From Ophiothrix spiculata (lineage: Eukaryota; Echinodermata; Ophiuroidea; Amphilepidida; Ophiotrichidae): a stretch of DNA of 30,763 bases. The stretch lies in the NCBI GenBank assembly GCA_000969725.1, contig JXSR01S034838.1. One strand, given 5' to 3'. The notes below the pieces were generated by a model. That model did not search any database. It was not told the origin of the DNA and worked only from the letters and a program-made list of their open reading frames with translations. Of the stretch, positions 1 to 10,463 are shown piece after piece (the stretch's first letter is position 1; each line of letters opens with the position of its first letter). The translations under genes and the position numbers were made by a program.

Positions 1-424
1 ATTATAAAGTAAATTGTTTATTGATCTATTTATAATGTTTTTAATATAATGGGAAATAAAATATAACTATATTCTATTAGGAGATTTATTTGGAAAATTG
101 CTTGTGCTCATTGGCATTTAAGGAATGCTCTTTTATGCATTGTTGCTTAAGGTGGATATTTATTCATTTTGATCAGAATTTCTTATTTTACTTCACAGAA
201 AATTTAAAAAAACAGTATAAATAATGTGCTGCATAACAAAGTTTTGAACCGTTTCTCAAAACTTACATTTTGTTGAAATTTAGCTAGCCTGTTTTGGTAT
301 TTTGTCGAAATTCAGATTTGAGCAAAAACGAGGGAACTATGCATAATCTAAATTATTGATACCTGATTATTGATTATATTGTGTGGTTTTTCAAGATTTT
401 GGCAGAAAAGATAAGTGATATTTT
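1..424. other. AT-rich non-coding stretch, no gene seen
   Basis: No long open frame, RNA gene or clear repeat is visible. The sequence is AT-rich. It is the 3' genomic flank of the minus-strand LINE that ends near 425. Confidence 0.6.
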
Positions 425-750
425 GATATTTATTAGAAATCTCTTTTGACCCCGTCGGGGTATATGAGATACACAATATACATATATTATTCTTGAACGC
501 AGCAAGAAAAGAACTCTGAAACTTGTCGTAAAAATAAATGCATACAAAATAGATAAAATAGTTACATATAAACTTATTATATAGAGTACAATAATATTTT
601 GTTATTCCCCAATCTCCCATTTAACAAAGATGAACTATCACAGATCTCTGCATATAGGATGACAATGTAGGTCAGGTACAAAGCTAAACAGTTCTGTATA
701 ATTTGCAATGAACGTAGGGTAATTTTAAAAATAATACAAACAATCATATA
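425..750 (-). other. LINE 3' untranslated region
   Basis: This lies between the ORF2 stop (TAG at 753-751) and the presumed 3' end. It holds a short perfect hairpin (ACCCC-GTC-GGGGT, 449-461), followed on the minus strand by an AATAAATA stretch. A hairpin just before the 3' end is common in LINE tails, where it may be recognised by the element's own reverse transcriptase. That role is inferred. The exact end is not certain. Confidence 0.5.
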
Positions 751-1741
751 CTAATTACAGGTATGCATAATCAAACTGACACATTTTGCTAAATTTTTCA
801 AAACAATGAAGTCTTTGCAATTGAACAGCTGGTACATTTTTAACGCATTGGGATGTTTTAGATAGTACCGAGGTATCATGTTTGCTCTGTCAACCTTGAA
901 TTTATCACACTCGAATAAATAGTGGAATTCATCACCCATCATTATTCCCTTCACATAATTGGCATTGATTGTCATCAGATGATGTGCTGTTAAAACGATT
1001 GAGATTGCAAGGTAGTTTATTATTTCTACATCTAAATCTAGTTAAGTTAATCCTATCGTTAGTGTGAAGCATCGTAAGATATGGTTCAAAGTAGTGACTA
1101 GTCTTGAAAATACGATAATTTATGCTTTGAGAGTTGTTGAATACTTCTGAATTCCACTTTTGGAGATCCAAATCATGAAGTTTTGAAGCAATAGTAGATT
1201 TAATCCAATTGATATTGATATCGTTATTTTGCAAGTGCCAGACAAAACTGTGACCACTATGGTTGAGAATTCTTTTAATGTTTGATAGCCATTTTGAACT
1301 GAAAGGGTTATTTGTATCTTCGTCCATATGTTTAATTAAACAATACAAACGGTATGAAAGTTTATTATGTGACCCATGAACCAAGCGAATCCAAAAGTTT
1401 ATCATCCTGATATCTATCGAACTTTTAATATTAAACGTGCCTGTTTCACCATATAAAAAACAGTTAGTAGTAACCCGATTTACACTTAAAATTCGTCTGA
1501 GAAAATTTCTGTGGAAGACCTCAATATGATTAGTGTTTTCATATCCCCAAATTTCACAACCATATAATACAATAGGTTCAACTAGCCTGTTGAAAAGTTC
1601 ACATGTGGTATCTATATGAAGATCAAATTTCTGAGTTTTAGTGAGAAGTGAAAACATTGCATTTTTCGCATGATCATGATGATTAACTTGTTTATTAATT
1701 GCTTTGTTAAATTTACCATTGAAATTAAAAACAGTGCCTAA
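751..1741 (-). pseudogene. LINE ORF2 C-terminal region, broken
   Basis: This continues the RT frame after the stop at 1744-1742. The piece around 1657-935 contains the typical post-RT segment (AMFSLLTKTQKFDL, then LFNRLVEPIVLYGCEIWG and RRILSVN). It ends in a CQLC pair, which is the first half of a zinc-knuckle-like motif. The second half (GDEFHYLFECDKF) is in another frame from about 970 to 751, so a 1-nt-class frameshift lies at about 935-950 and splits the Cys-Cys...His-Cys motif. The remaining tail (KNLAKCVSLIM) reaches the TAG at 753-751. The function of this region in LINEs is RNA or DNA binding during target-primed reverse transcription (family knowledge). Confidence 0.85.
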
Positions 1742-3113
1742 TTAATTGTAATCATCAACAATTTCCTAATTCGAATTATCAAATATGAATACAGGTTTAC
1801 AACGAATTTTACCCCTTGAGAAAATAATAACTTTGGTTTTTTCAGCATTTACAGTCAATTTCCATAACTTACAATACTCTTGGAGGCCATCAAGACCTTT
1901 CTGAAGTTCACTTGGGCTCTCTGCTAGAATTATTGTGTCATCAGCATATAATAATACATATAATTTAAGAAAAATTTCAATATCGTCGTCACTCAGATAA
2001 TTAGAGATATCAGAAGAAACTGTGTCAAGACCTTTGTAATACTTGCTGAGGTGGAGTTCAAAGTCATTTAAGTATATTGCAAATAAAAGAGGGGATAGAT
2101 TTTCGCCCTGACGAACTCCAGTGGTGCAATCGAACAGATTGGAATAATTACCGTTAAGTTTGACGCAAGACTTTGCATTTTGGTACATATTGCGAATAAC
2201 AGATAAAACTTTACCATTTATTCCATTTGCTAGAATTTTAGACCAGAGTGATGTGCGATCAACTTTATCGAAAGCTTTACGATAGTCAACGAAAGCGCAA
2301 TAAAGCCTTTTATGTTTACACAGATAAATATCTATAAGGCATTTGAGTGTAAAAGCATGATCAAGGGTTGAAAAATTGTTCCTAAAACCAGCTTGTTCGT
2401 CACCAATAATACCACGTGTATTAAGAAAGGTCGTCAACCTATTGTTGATAATAGCAGTAAAGAGCTTTCCTATGCAACTTAACAAAGTTATTCCCCTGTA
2501 ATTATCTGGATTATCTTTAGAACCTTTTTTCTTGTAAATTGGAATAATTGAACCGACAGACCAGATTCGGGGGACAAAGCCAGTTTCCAGGATTATGTTA
2601 AAAAACTTAACCAAGATATTAAGTGCGTCGGAATGACAGTTTTTCAAATACTCATTAATGATATGATCAGGACCACCAGCTTTACCATTTTTTAATTTAG
2701 AGATAGCGCTTTTGAGTTCATCCAATTCGAATGGGGTATTCAATTCTTCACATATTGAGTCCTCAGAAAGGTTCATGGTTATTTCGTCAATGGCTGAACT
2801 TTTGGATGCTTCATCATCATTGTCATTGCTACTGAGTTTCTTAAAATGATTGAAAAAAGTACTGAGATCAATATTTTCATGGTTGGTATTACAAGAATTT
2901 GAATTGTTGATGATGGTCCAATATTTTCTTGGATCATTTGTTTTTAGCTGTTTTAAATCTTCATTAAATTTCTTATAGTAGTTACGTTTGGCTGATCTGA
3001 TAACATGTTTGTATTTTCTAAATTCAGTTTTAATTACCATAGTGTTATTGTTGCTCGGTTGAGCCCTTTTCAATTTATTTCTAACCCTATAATACTCTTT
3101 GCGTTTCTTAATA
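1742..3113 (-). pseudogene. LINE ORF2 reverse transcriptase domain, broken
   Basis: The reading frame is open from the transposon insertion at 3113 down to TAG at 1768-1766. A second in-frame stop, TAA, lies at 1744-1742, and the frame then continues into the C-terminal piece. RT motifs occur in order: KNGKAGGPDHI, WSVGSIIPIYKKKGSKDNP with NYRGITLL, GFRNNFSTLDH, motif A FVDYRKAFDKVD, motif B GVRQGENLSPLLFAIYLND, and motif C LLYADDTIIL (YADD codons at 1948-1937). All three catalytic aspartates are present. An upstream basic stretch (KKRKEYY to KRNYYKKF) is the usual endonuclease-RT linker. The two nonsense codons cut the protein just after the RT thumb begins, so no full-length product is possible. 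Confidence 0.95.
3110..3113 (+). repeat. Target-site duplication AATA, left copy
   Basis: AATA directly abuts GGGTCATTCC, the outer end of the left inverted repeat, and is repeated at 5720-5723. Ignoring the transposon plus one AATA joins the LINE frame as ...FDNNCI then KKRKEYY... with no lost or gained base. The duplication is therefore 4 bp. Confidence 0.93.
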
Positions 3114-3599
3114 GGGTCATTCCATCTCAGATCACCCAAATAAAATGCATTTTTGCACCTCACCCTCTTCAAATTTAATGAAATTTCATATTTGGGGTAC
3201 TTTTGGCAGACAAAGCCCACATTTTAAATTTTGTCCGAATCGGACGTACGGTTTTCGCGCTATGACACGCCCGTTTTTCGCGATTTCGGTCAAAATGGCC
3301 GCACCCGCGAGAACGAGATCGTCCATATCTCGGTAACTACTTGGCCGATTTGGCTCAAATTTGTGTCTTTGGACAGGAAATTGCACAAGGAATCCAAATC
3401 TGTCATTATTTTTGGTGTAGGAGCAACATAAAATTGAATGACCTCGAAATTCTTGATTTGACCTTGAATTTTACCCCGTGGATTTAAAAGTATCGTCGAA
3501 AAAATTGCGGTTAAAAATGGCCCAACATCTATTCTAAATAATATCATAAAACTGGAAGGTAAATTTTTTTGTTTTCTCTGTAGCTCACATCCAAGTTGG
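3114..3599 (+). repeat. Left terminal inverted repeat of the nested transposon
   Basis: This arm matches the reverse complement of 5243-5719 from GGGTCATTCC to CTCACATCCAAGTTGG. Differences are scattered substitutions and one small indel next to the outer end (near 3135-3152 versus 5689-5698). The arm holds a CG-rich stretch (3230-3330) that is open in several frames. Those short open frames are mirror images in the two arms and are not genes. Confidence 0.92.
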
Positions 3600-3778
3600 C
3601 ATAATGGTAGAAAATGCACAAATTTGAAGATAACTTAATGTATATGCATATAGGACTAGCTATACATACATCATATTGATACTGTGTATTATAATACAAT
3701 TTACGCGGCACCTTAGGCAGCAGCATGATACAAATAAATGAGTCATTATTTAGCTGTTCTGTTATTATTTCACCCTCT

Positions 3779-5065
3779 CTATTGATCACCACTGATCCTC
3801 CACTTGGGGTAGACAATTTTAGCAGCCTCACCATCAGAGATCACATATATTCTTGTAGATGATGATGCTATTGAGCACAGAATAGCATCCCTTGTGACCC
3901 AACATTGGTCCACACATGATGGCCATTTAAATTGTTTTGAAGGCCCATGAGGGTGCATGAAGTTGATGTGGAAGTCCCCAAACTCCTCGGACACCTCATT
4001 CTCCATTCAAATCCATGGTAGGCTATCGTAGAGGCAGCATACAAAGCTCTGTTCTCTTATCTCCTTCAATTCCAATTGTGCAGGTGGTTCTTGAACAGCT
4101 TATCACCTCTTCCTGTATGTGCAGATGGAAGTGCATCAGGATTGGCTTGCTGGGTACTGAATCTATAGCAATGCAGCATTGTGGATGAAATGGGGACAAA
4201 CCTGTGAAATTGCAGGGTTCCCGTAACAGTTTTTGCTCACTCGAATCTATCATTCAACTCAGATCCTGCATTACTATTATTTCTTCTGGCGTAACATTAA
4301 AGAACTTGATTCCAGGGATGTTATGAACACAAAAGTCCATCAATGCATCAGAGGTTAGAATCTGGTCATCATAACCTTGGGCGTTGCAGGCTAGCCTTAG
4401 CCACAATTACAAGCCCTTTGACAGTGCCACCTACGCCATCGCACGCACTCTTCCATTCTGCTGCCACACCAAAATCTTCAAAGTGGTGACATAAGTTGAT
4501 AAAGTTATACTTGTTCTTATATTGTCCATCACAACCATCAGTAAAATAGTGAATCGTTTTGATTGATGGAAATTCACCTTTCAAATGCTCGATGACTACC
4601 TTCAGGAAAGCATAATTATACTGTTATGGTAGTATGAACAGTAGAATCGCTAACAACACATATGTTGCGATGCTCTAAAGTGCCATCTTCATTCTTGAAG
4701 TAGGCTACAAAGGGATGCAGGGTGGCTTGTTTGTTCTCCCAATGAAAGCTTTGTATCTCATCTTGGACTACATATGAGAAGTTTTCTGCAAAGTCACCCT
4801 GCACAATTAGATCCTCCATAGGGGTCATTGTATCTTTGAGATTTTTCATATATTGGCATGCTATTTCTTTGCTATGAAACTGTGCCTTGTTAGTGTTTCC
4901 ATCTGTTTTGCGAAGTTCTTTATGAACTCCTTTGGTTCCACTATAGTTATTACTAGCGATCAGTACTGACCCACTGTTTCTACGTGATCTCTGATGTCTT
5001 TCAGATCATCACACTGAGTGAGATATTCCATGAGTCCCTTTATTAGAGGAATTTGGTATTACATC
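3779..5065 (-). pseudogene. Decayed transposase of the nested transposon
   Basis: Four short open pieces follow one another on the minus strand, each in a different frame. Near 4850-4616 is a segment with FAENFSYVVQDEIQSFHW and ICVVSDSTVHTT. From about 4620 to 4369 comes IKTIHYFTDGCDGQYKNK, then FINLCHHFEDFGVAAEW, then ACDGVGGTVK and AKASLQR. At about 4390-4257 is a piece with ILTSDALMDFCVHNIPGI. At 4006-3779 is FMHPHGPSKQFKWPS with CWVTRDAIL. I recognise these blocks as a transposase-like family that is widespread and usually unnamed in invertebrate genomes. The TDGC and SDST aspartates are plausible catalytic residues (inference). The breaks include a frameshift at about 4616-4620, an apparent short deletion between AEW and ACDG, and a frameshift after LQR. 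Upstream of 4850 an additional ~200 bp appears to continue the gene. Confidence 0.75.
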
Positions 5066-5242
5066 AAGTGGAAAAAGTGGAGATTAAAATCATTAACTTA
5101 ACAAATAAGGTGCAAAATCTACTTAACATTTGTATTAACACATGTCATACACATTATATAGGCTTATGTATGCAGGTAGCTCTAATTGGCCTGTATGTAA
5201 TTACTATACAGATGTCATATTGACACCAAGTAGGCCTACACC

Positions 5243-5719
5243 CCAACTTGGATGTGAGCTAGAGAGAAAACAAAAAATTTTACCCCTCCAGTTTTGTGAT
5301 ATTATTTAGAAAAGATGTTAAGCCAATTTTGACCGTGATTTTTTTGACGATATTTTTAAATCCACGGGGTAAAATTCAAGGTCAAATCAAGAATTTCGAG
5401 GCCATTCAATTTTATGTTGCTCCTACACCCAAATAATGGCAGATTTTGATTCCTTGTGCAATTCCCTGTCCAAAGACACAAATTTGAGCCAAATCGGACA
5501 AGTGGTTACCGAGATATGGTCGATCTCGTTCTCGCGGGTGCGGCCATTTTGACCGAAAACGCGAAATATGGGCGTGTCATAGCGCGAAAACGGTACGTCC
5601 GATTCGGACGAAATTTAAAATTTAGGCTTTGTCTGCCAAAAGTACCCCAAATATGAAATTTCATTAAATTTGAAGAGGGTGAGGTGCAACCCATTAGGTG
5701 ATCTGAGCTGGAATGACCC
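5243..5719 (-). repeat. Right terminal inverted repeat of the nested transposon
   Basis: This is the inverted partner of 3114-3599, beginning CCAACTTGGATGTGAG and ending GGAATGACCC. By eye the arms agree at most positions, which implies modest decay since insertion. In single-stranded form the two arms could pair into a stem of nearly 480 bp. Confidence 0.92.
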
Positions 5720-5723
5720 AATA
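5720..5723 (+). repeat. Target-site duplication AATA, right copy
   Basis: AATA follows GGAATGACCC, the outer end of the right inverted repeat, and matches 3110-3113. The LINE coding sequence resumes immediately afterwards (minus-strand ...PWFDNNC). Confidence 0.93.
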
Positions 5724-7053
5724 CAGTTATTGTCAAACCAAGGATTTTTAGAATTCCTTTTGCGCTTAACATTGTTTGATTGTAGGTTGTCATTATATTT
5801 TTTTGCCATACTGGTAGTCAGGGCTGGTGTAATAAATACATTACATATTTTATCACATAGATCATCAATAATACTTCGACAGGAACTAGTTCCGCAAGCT
5901 TTTGAAGAAGATTATCCATATCAGTTTTAACAAAGTGAGATTTAAAATCATCAGCTTTAGCCCTGTCCCATTTAGTAAATATGTTACTGGGTGGTATGGA
6001 ATTTTGTTTGTCCATGGTTTTAACAATTTTTGAATTATCTTGGTTGTCAGAATAATGAGGTGAAACAGGGTGGAAAATATCTGTGTCAGCAGCAGAGTAA
6101 TTTTGATTTGTACAAGTTGATTTTAAAGGAATATTTAATTCTACACTAATTGGTTTGTGCTTGTCAGATAAGCTAGGATCAAAAATATCAACAGAAAAAT
6201 TGCTAACCATAGGTAGTAATGAAGAGGACATAATTATATAGTCAATAACACTATTTCCTGTCTTACTAGTATAAGTAAAATTTTTATCATTTCCAAATCT
6301 ACCGTTAACAATTTTAAGATCACAGCATTTGCAAATATCAATAAGTTTTAAACCATTATTGTTTGTTTTCTTATCGCAATTGTATCTATCAGTTTCAATA
6401 CCGAGAGCATCAAGGTTTGATTTCGTATCTTGCTCATTACATGAATCAAAATCTAAAAAATTATTGAATGAAACACGAAAGTCTTGATTAATTATTGGCT
6501 GAGGAAAATCACTTAATAAACCAGTTCGAGAATTAAAATCTCCAATAAGACAAATTGGTAGGTCATAGCGAGAATTAATTGAGATTATATCTGTCAAAAA
6601 GTTGTCAAAAATATCATTGTCATGGAATCGTGATCCTTTGTGTGGTAGATATACTGAACCAAGAATAAAGTCAGTTTCTGCTCCTGCTTGATGAAATTTT
6701 AACCAAAAATTTTAATCTGATACACAGTTATTAATAATAGTAAAGTGATGTGCAAGTTCAGTTTTAATGAATACACCAATACTATGGATTCCACCAAACC
6801 TATATCCTTTTGAGTTATTCTTCTTCTCCATTGTAAAAAAATTGTATCCTGGGATAATATCTTCTATATCAGCAAAGCTATTGGATAGTCTAGTCTCACA
6901 GACACAGAAAATATCATGATCATTTACATAGTTAGTTAAGATGGAAAAATCCAATTTGGTTAGTAGTCCACAAACATTAACACCTCCGAGTCGCAGATTT
7001 AGTTTTTGTGAGTCACATGATGATACTAGATGATGCACGGGGTCTAATCTATC
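5720..7053 (-). pseudogene. LINE ORF2 endonuclease domain and linker, broken
   Basis: This encodes the N-terminal APE-type endonuclease that nicks target DNA for reverse transcription. Motifs in order: VNVCGLL (N-terminal Asn), FCVCETRLSN (Glu), GSVYLPHKGS, LIGDFNSRTG (catalytic Asp/Asn), GNSVIDYIIMS, and LSDKHKPISVEL (the usual SDH region, here SDKH). There are two lesions. An in-frame TAA sits at 6714-6712, with clear continuation on both sides (VSD before, FWLKFHQAG after). A 1-nt loss in the A-run at 5900-5903 shifts the true frame (..LLQK to ACGTSSCRSIIDD). The linker then reads to NPWFDNNC at the transposon. No ATG precedes the endonuclease motifs: the frame opens right after the ORF1 TAG, and the first in-frame ATG (MEKKN, near 6837) is already inside the domain. 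Confidence 0.93.
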
Positions 7054-7953
7054 CTATAGGTCAATGTTTAGTCCAGTTTCTTTGATTTGTTCTTCAGACC
7101 AACCCAATTTAACAAGGTCATTTGGGTTGTTGACGATGATCTTCTTGTCCTGGTCTGCATTTCCATTTACATAACAAATTATCTTTCCATCAACAGTGTT
7201 AACGCCTTTTACTTGCTTATCCTGCTTAATGCAATTCAAAAGTTTAGCTTGCAATGATGTAAGATCTTCATAGATGAATTTCTTCTGATCCTGAGTTTGA
7301 GACAGCTTCAGCTTTTTCTTATTTTTCATTTCCACCTTTGTATTCCGTCGAGTGAACTTGGCAATTATTGGCTTGATTGTTCCTCTTTTCGTAGGTAATC
7401 GATGGCTTATACTGATATCTTCCTTCTTGATATCCACTCCAATTGATTTAGCAATGTTGATGACAATGTCATCGGTATCTTCATTGGGTCCTTCAGTGAT
7501 TCCATAAATCTTAATATTGTCACGTCGGGAGTATTGTTCTATTTCGTCTAGCTTCCATGCTTGTTTCTCGGTTTCAGACTTAAGCTTCCCTATGCTGGCT
7601 TCGAATTTTTTATTAGCTTTAGCAACAGATGAGTCTATGATTTTATCAGTAATGGTACTCTCCATTTGTACGATTTCAGGTAATAAACCATGCATGAGGT
7701 CTTTAACTACCAAACCCATATCTGCATTGGGTTTTCGTGCTTCTACCATTGCCTTATTTATATGTCCCTCTAAATCCATCTTGGACAATGAATCCACAAC
7801 AGTCAATTCATTGCTTGTTTGATCATTCTCTGAATTCATCACATCCATTCCTGTAAATTCAGTAATACCTTCATCCAAAGTTTTTGATCTTTTCACTGAT
7901 TTAGAAGATGTTGGCGTTAAAGACAAATCACGTTTTACTCCAGATTCAGACAT
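7054..7953 (-). CDS. LINE ORF1 protein (RNA-binding, coiled coil plus RRM-like)
   Basis: This is an intact 299-codon frame. The ATG at 7953 (MSESGVKRDLSLTP) was chosen because the in-frame extension to 8043 encodes a 30-residue hydrophobic run unlike an ORF1 N-terminus and probably lies in the 5' UTR. The first ~60 residues are polar and basic. Residues ~70-135 look helical and coiled-coil-like. A DEIEQYSRRDNIKIYGI segment then begins an RRM-like fold, followed by ISISHRLPTKRG and PIIAKFTRR, and a C-terminal part with KKFIYEDLTSLQAKLL. This order matches LINE ORF1 proteins that coat the element RNA (family knowledge). The stop is TAG at 7056-7054, in the same frame as the endonuclease of ORF2. 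It is intact although ORF2 is heavily damaged. Confidence 0.88.
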   Translation of the reverse strand: MSESGVKRDLSLTPTSSKSVKRSKTLDEGITEFTGMDVMNSENDQTSNELTVVDSLSKMDLEGHINKAMVEARKPNADMGLVVKDLMHGLLPEIVQMESTITDKIIDSSVAKANKKFEASIGKLKSETEKQAWKLDEIEQYSRRDNIKIYGITEGPNEDTDDIVINIAKSIGVDIKKEDISISHRLPTKRGTIKPIIAKFTRRNTKVEMKNKKKLKLSQTQDQKKFIYEDLTSLQAKLLNCIKQDKQVKGVNTVDGKIICYVNGNADQDKKIIVNNPNDLVKLGWSEEQIKETGLNIDL

Positions 7954-8085
7954 TCCGGTAATATAAAAATAAACTAGGCTATAAATGCAAGAAAACTCAA
8001 TCAAAAATAAAGTTAACAATAATATGTCCAATAGTTGATTCACTTGAGTAATTCTCAGAGCTCTCTCTGCACACGTCCAGACTGC

Positions 8086-8904
8086 TCAATAAATATTTGA
8101 TTAAAAATTTGCATTTCTAATCTGTGTAGTACATACAGTAGTAGCACATCCCTCCTACATCGTACAAATAAAATGTCCCTATTTTGGGCTCAAACAACAG
8201 TTTATGTTAGTTACATTTCGAAAGAGAAAGCATAAGAGACTCAGCCCAGTCAACTATGTAGTAAAAATGGCTAAATCGGTGAATGTGGCCGAGCACAGAC
8301 CGAGGAATAGTAGATTTTTTTTGGTCAAAATATCAGAGATCACTTACTAGTTGCTTGGTGATTGCAAGAGTCTAGGAAGAGATTAGTTTGAGCAAACGGG
8401 AGCTCTGTCCGGGTTCGGACTGATTTAGCCCGAGTATGGCATTGGTTGCAGACGAATATAGAAATCAGCAAAAAGAGCTCGCATAAAAATAGCAATCTTT
8501 AGCTCACAAATGGCTTGTCATATCGCACTTCATTTAAATTTTACCAATTAATTATAATGATTAAATTTTACTAAGTTTAACTAACTTTGTACAAGTTGAA
8601 TTATTCAAGCTACATTAAAAAAAATGATTAATTTAAACTACTTTTTACTTTAAACCACCAAAACTTGAATCTACCAATTAATTGATTATCATTTCAAATA
8701 CGCGTGAACTTCTCTAGTGAGCACATATCTTAAATACATATTCTCTTTCTTCATTAACTTCGCAAATTTAAAGAAACAATTATTTTATTATTTCTCTAGA
8801 TTTTTACATTTCTGGTAACATTTCACTGACACCAATAAAATGATCATGACTTAATTCGGAATTCGAAGTTGATTTTAGGTAAACATCTATTTGTTTTTGT
8901 ATAA
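8086..8904. other. Unannotated stretch between LINE and duplication unit A
   Basis: I see no gene, inverted repeat or tandem array. This sequence is not found again upstream of unit B, so it marks the left outer flank of the tandem duplication. Confidence 0.5.
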
Positions 8905-9497
8905 TAGATAGACCATGATTTAAAAAAAAAGCTTTAGGTAGGTAATAGAGAAGCAGATCATTTGTTTAGGAACTCCATGCACCGTGTCTAGATCTTATTA
9001 TGATTATGTTGAGAGGTAAGATGGCATACAAAAGTGCGTAATCTAAATTCATGATCCGTCCTTTCAAATGATCCATTTAGGGAAAAATAAGACTTTCATT
9101 TGCTTTGAAAGTGTGGATTACGATGAATTTGAGTAAATCTTACGCAGTTCTTGTTGACAGAGAAAATACCATATTTATTTAGTCTGACAGCATTGACATG
9201 GAATAATCCCATAGTTACCATGCCCAAGAAGTGTATTACCATTTGATCGTCTTTTGAGTTGACCTTGTTGGATTTTTAATTTCCGTTATATTTTTCCCTC
9301 AAATATGTATGAAGGAAACGTTTAGGACTGTAGTTAAGTTATGTGACAACAGTATCTATTAACATAAGATCACATGACAATTTGAAATGCATCTATCGCG
9401 TTTGTAAGTTAAACATGAATTAAAATGTTGATATTTGACATTAATAAGTCAGAGTCGTTTTTTGGTTTAATATTATCACCACACTGTAAATATATAA

Positions 9498-9796
9498 GGC
9501 CGTATTCTCAACGATATTTTTAACTAGAGCATTAGTTTACCTAAAATGCGTTTATTTGAAATATTTTTTTTAGCCAAACGCTTGTTGACTATTTTACCCA
9601 ATGTGTGTAGAATACAACGTGCGGTGTTTAAAACTTCGTAAAAGCATCCTACTCTATACTTATTGTTATTGTCAGTGTCTATCGTAATCACTAATCTGTG
9701 TTCAATCTGATCAATGAGGCAAATAATAACATTATAATACTAAACGTTTGCTCTGAAGCAACCTTGTATTTTCAAAGCATTTCCGATGAAAAGTCT
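9498..9796. other. Unit A sequence absent from unit B, nothing recognised
   Basis: Unit B jumps from the partner of 9490 to the partner of about 11505. This is the left part of ~2 kb present only in unit A. It holds no open frame or repeat that I can name. Confidence 0.45.
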
Positions 9797-9800
9797 AGTT

Positions 9801-10463
9801 GAAGACCTTAGTGGAAGAAGTGGTCAAGTGTCAAAATACTAGTTTTGAGTTATGAGCGTTTAAAGTTCTGAGTTTTTAATAACTTTTAAATCAAGATAGG
9901 TGTTGAATTCATATCAGGTATATGTTATTGTTCACAGGAGATGATCAATTACAGTGAATTATAGGTCTGAATCGATTTTCTATAATCAATAATCACTATT
10001 TTGTACTTGACCACTTCTTCCACTAAAATCATGGCCCCTAAACAAAAAATTCTCAATATTTTAACACACGTAATCAAAACATTATCAAAGCATATGTTTT
10101 TGGAATCTGTAAGTCAAGACAAACAATTTGATATGTCATTCACGAAAATCGGACCTTGTTGAAATTTTGATCTTACTTGACCTCGTATCGATTTTAAGGT
10201 TTCCTAAACAAAGCCCTTTGAGGTATATAAAACTATATATTTGGAATCTGCATGACAAGACGAGTAATTTGATATTTAACTTGACATATTTTGAACGTTT
10301 TTCAAATTTTACCCAAAATTCACTCTAGCGTAACGACCCCTTACGAGAGGGTAAATCACCCAAACATTTGTCACAATATTTTCTGTCCTACTGCGACTTC
10401 AAAACCATCAATAACTCAATTTCGTCAAAATGGTACTTGACCACTTCTTCCACTAGGGTCTTC
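9801..10463. mobile_element. MITE with ~31-bp inverted ends and AGTT duplication
   Basis: The left end is GAAGACCTTAGTGGAAGAAG followed by TGGTCAAGT. The right end is the complement (ACTTGACCACTTC to GGTCTTC at 10463). AGTT occurs at 9797-9800 and 10464-10467 as a 4-bp target duplication. A third, inverted copy of the terminal motif lies inside at 10003-10030, and an internal segment is loosely repeated in tandem (TTTGGAATCTG at ~10098 and TTGGAATCTG at ~10241, with similar following sequence). At 663 bp with no coding capacity, it is a non-autonomous DNA transposon. The superfamily is unknown. Confidence 0.82.

Larger units (their letters stand above)
3114..5719 (-). mobile_element. 2.6-kb DNA transposon with ~480-bp terminal inverted repeats, nested in the LINE
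   Basis: The ends are inverted: GGGTCATTCCATCTCAGATC at 3114 and its near-complement ending GGAATGACCC at 5719. The inverted similarity runs inward for about 480 bp on each side. A 4-bp AATA duplication flanks it. The inside holds remnants of one minus-strand transposase gene. A 4-bp duplication with a large DDE-type transposase fits the Sola superfamily among known groups, but the assignment is inference and other 4-bp groups (for example Chapaev) cannot be excluded from the sequence alone. The element is non-autonomous now because its gene is decayed. It is younger than the LINE it entered. Confidence 0.92.
425..8085 (-). mobile_element. Nearly full-length non-LTR retrotransposon (LINE), interrupted by a DNA transposon
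   Basis: The element reads from about 8085 down to about 425: a short 5' UTR, ORF1 (7953-7054), ORF2 with an apurinic-like endonuclease, reverse transcriptase and a C-terminal zinc-knuckle-like region (7053-751), then a 3' UTR. Without the inserted 2.6-kb transposon it is about 5 kb, a usual LINE length, so it was not strongly 5' truncated on insertion. ORF1 is intact, whereas ORF2 carries several stops and frameshifts and is dead. The clade is uncertain. The ORF1 has a coiled-coil-plus-RRM look and the ORF2 is APE-type, so it could belong to a CR1/Jockey-like or L1/Tx1-like lineage. The outer ends are approximate. ATCAAATAT near 8095 (minus strand) resembles ATCAAAATAT near 420, which is only a weak target-duplication candidate. 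Confidence 0.9.

Noticed and set aside
348..620. 90-codon minus-strand frame near the left edge
   Set aside because: It overlaps the LINE 3' UTR and is rich in AT-derived residues. It has no family resemblance.
3145..3431. Several overlapping open frames on both strands, mirrored at 5456-5793
   Set aside because: They lie in the CG-rich part of the transposon's inverted repeats and are mirror images of each other. No domain is recognisable.
425..8095. Exact target-site duplication for the large LINE
   Set aside because: Only an imperfect AT-rich match (ATCAAATAT versus ATCAAAATAT) was found, which is expected by chance in this composition.
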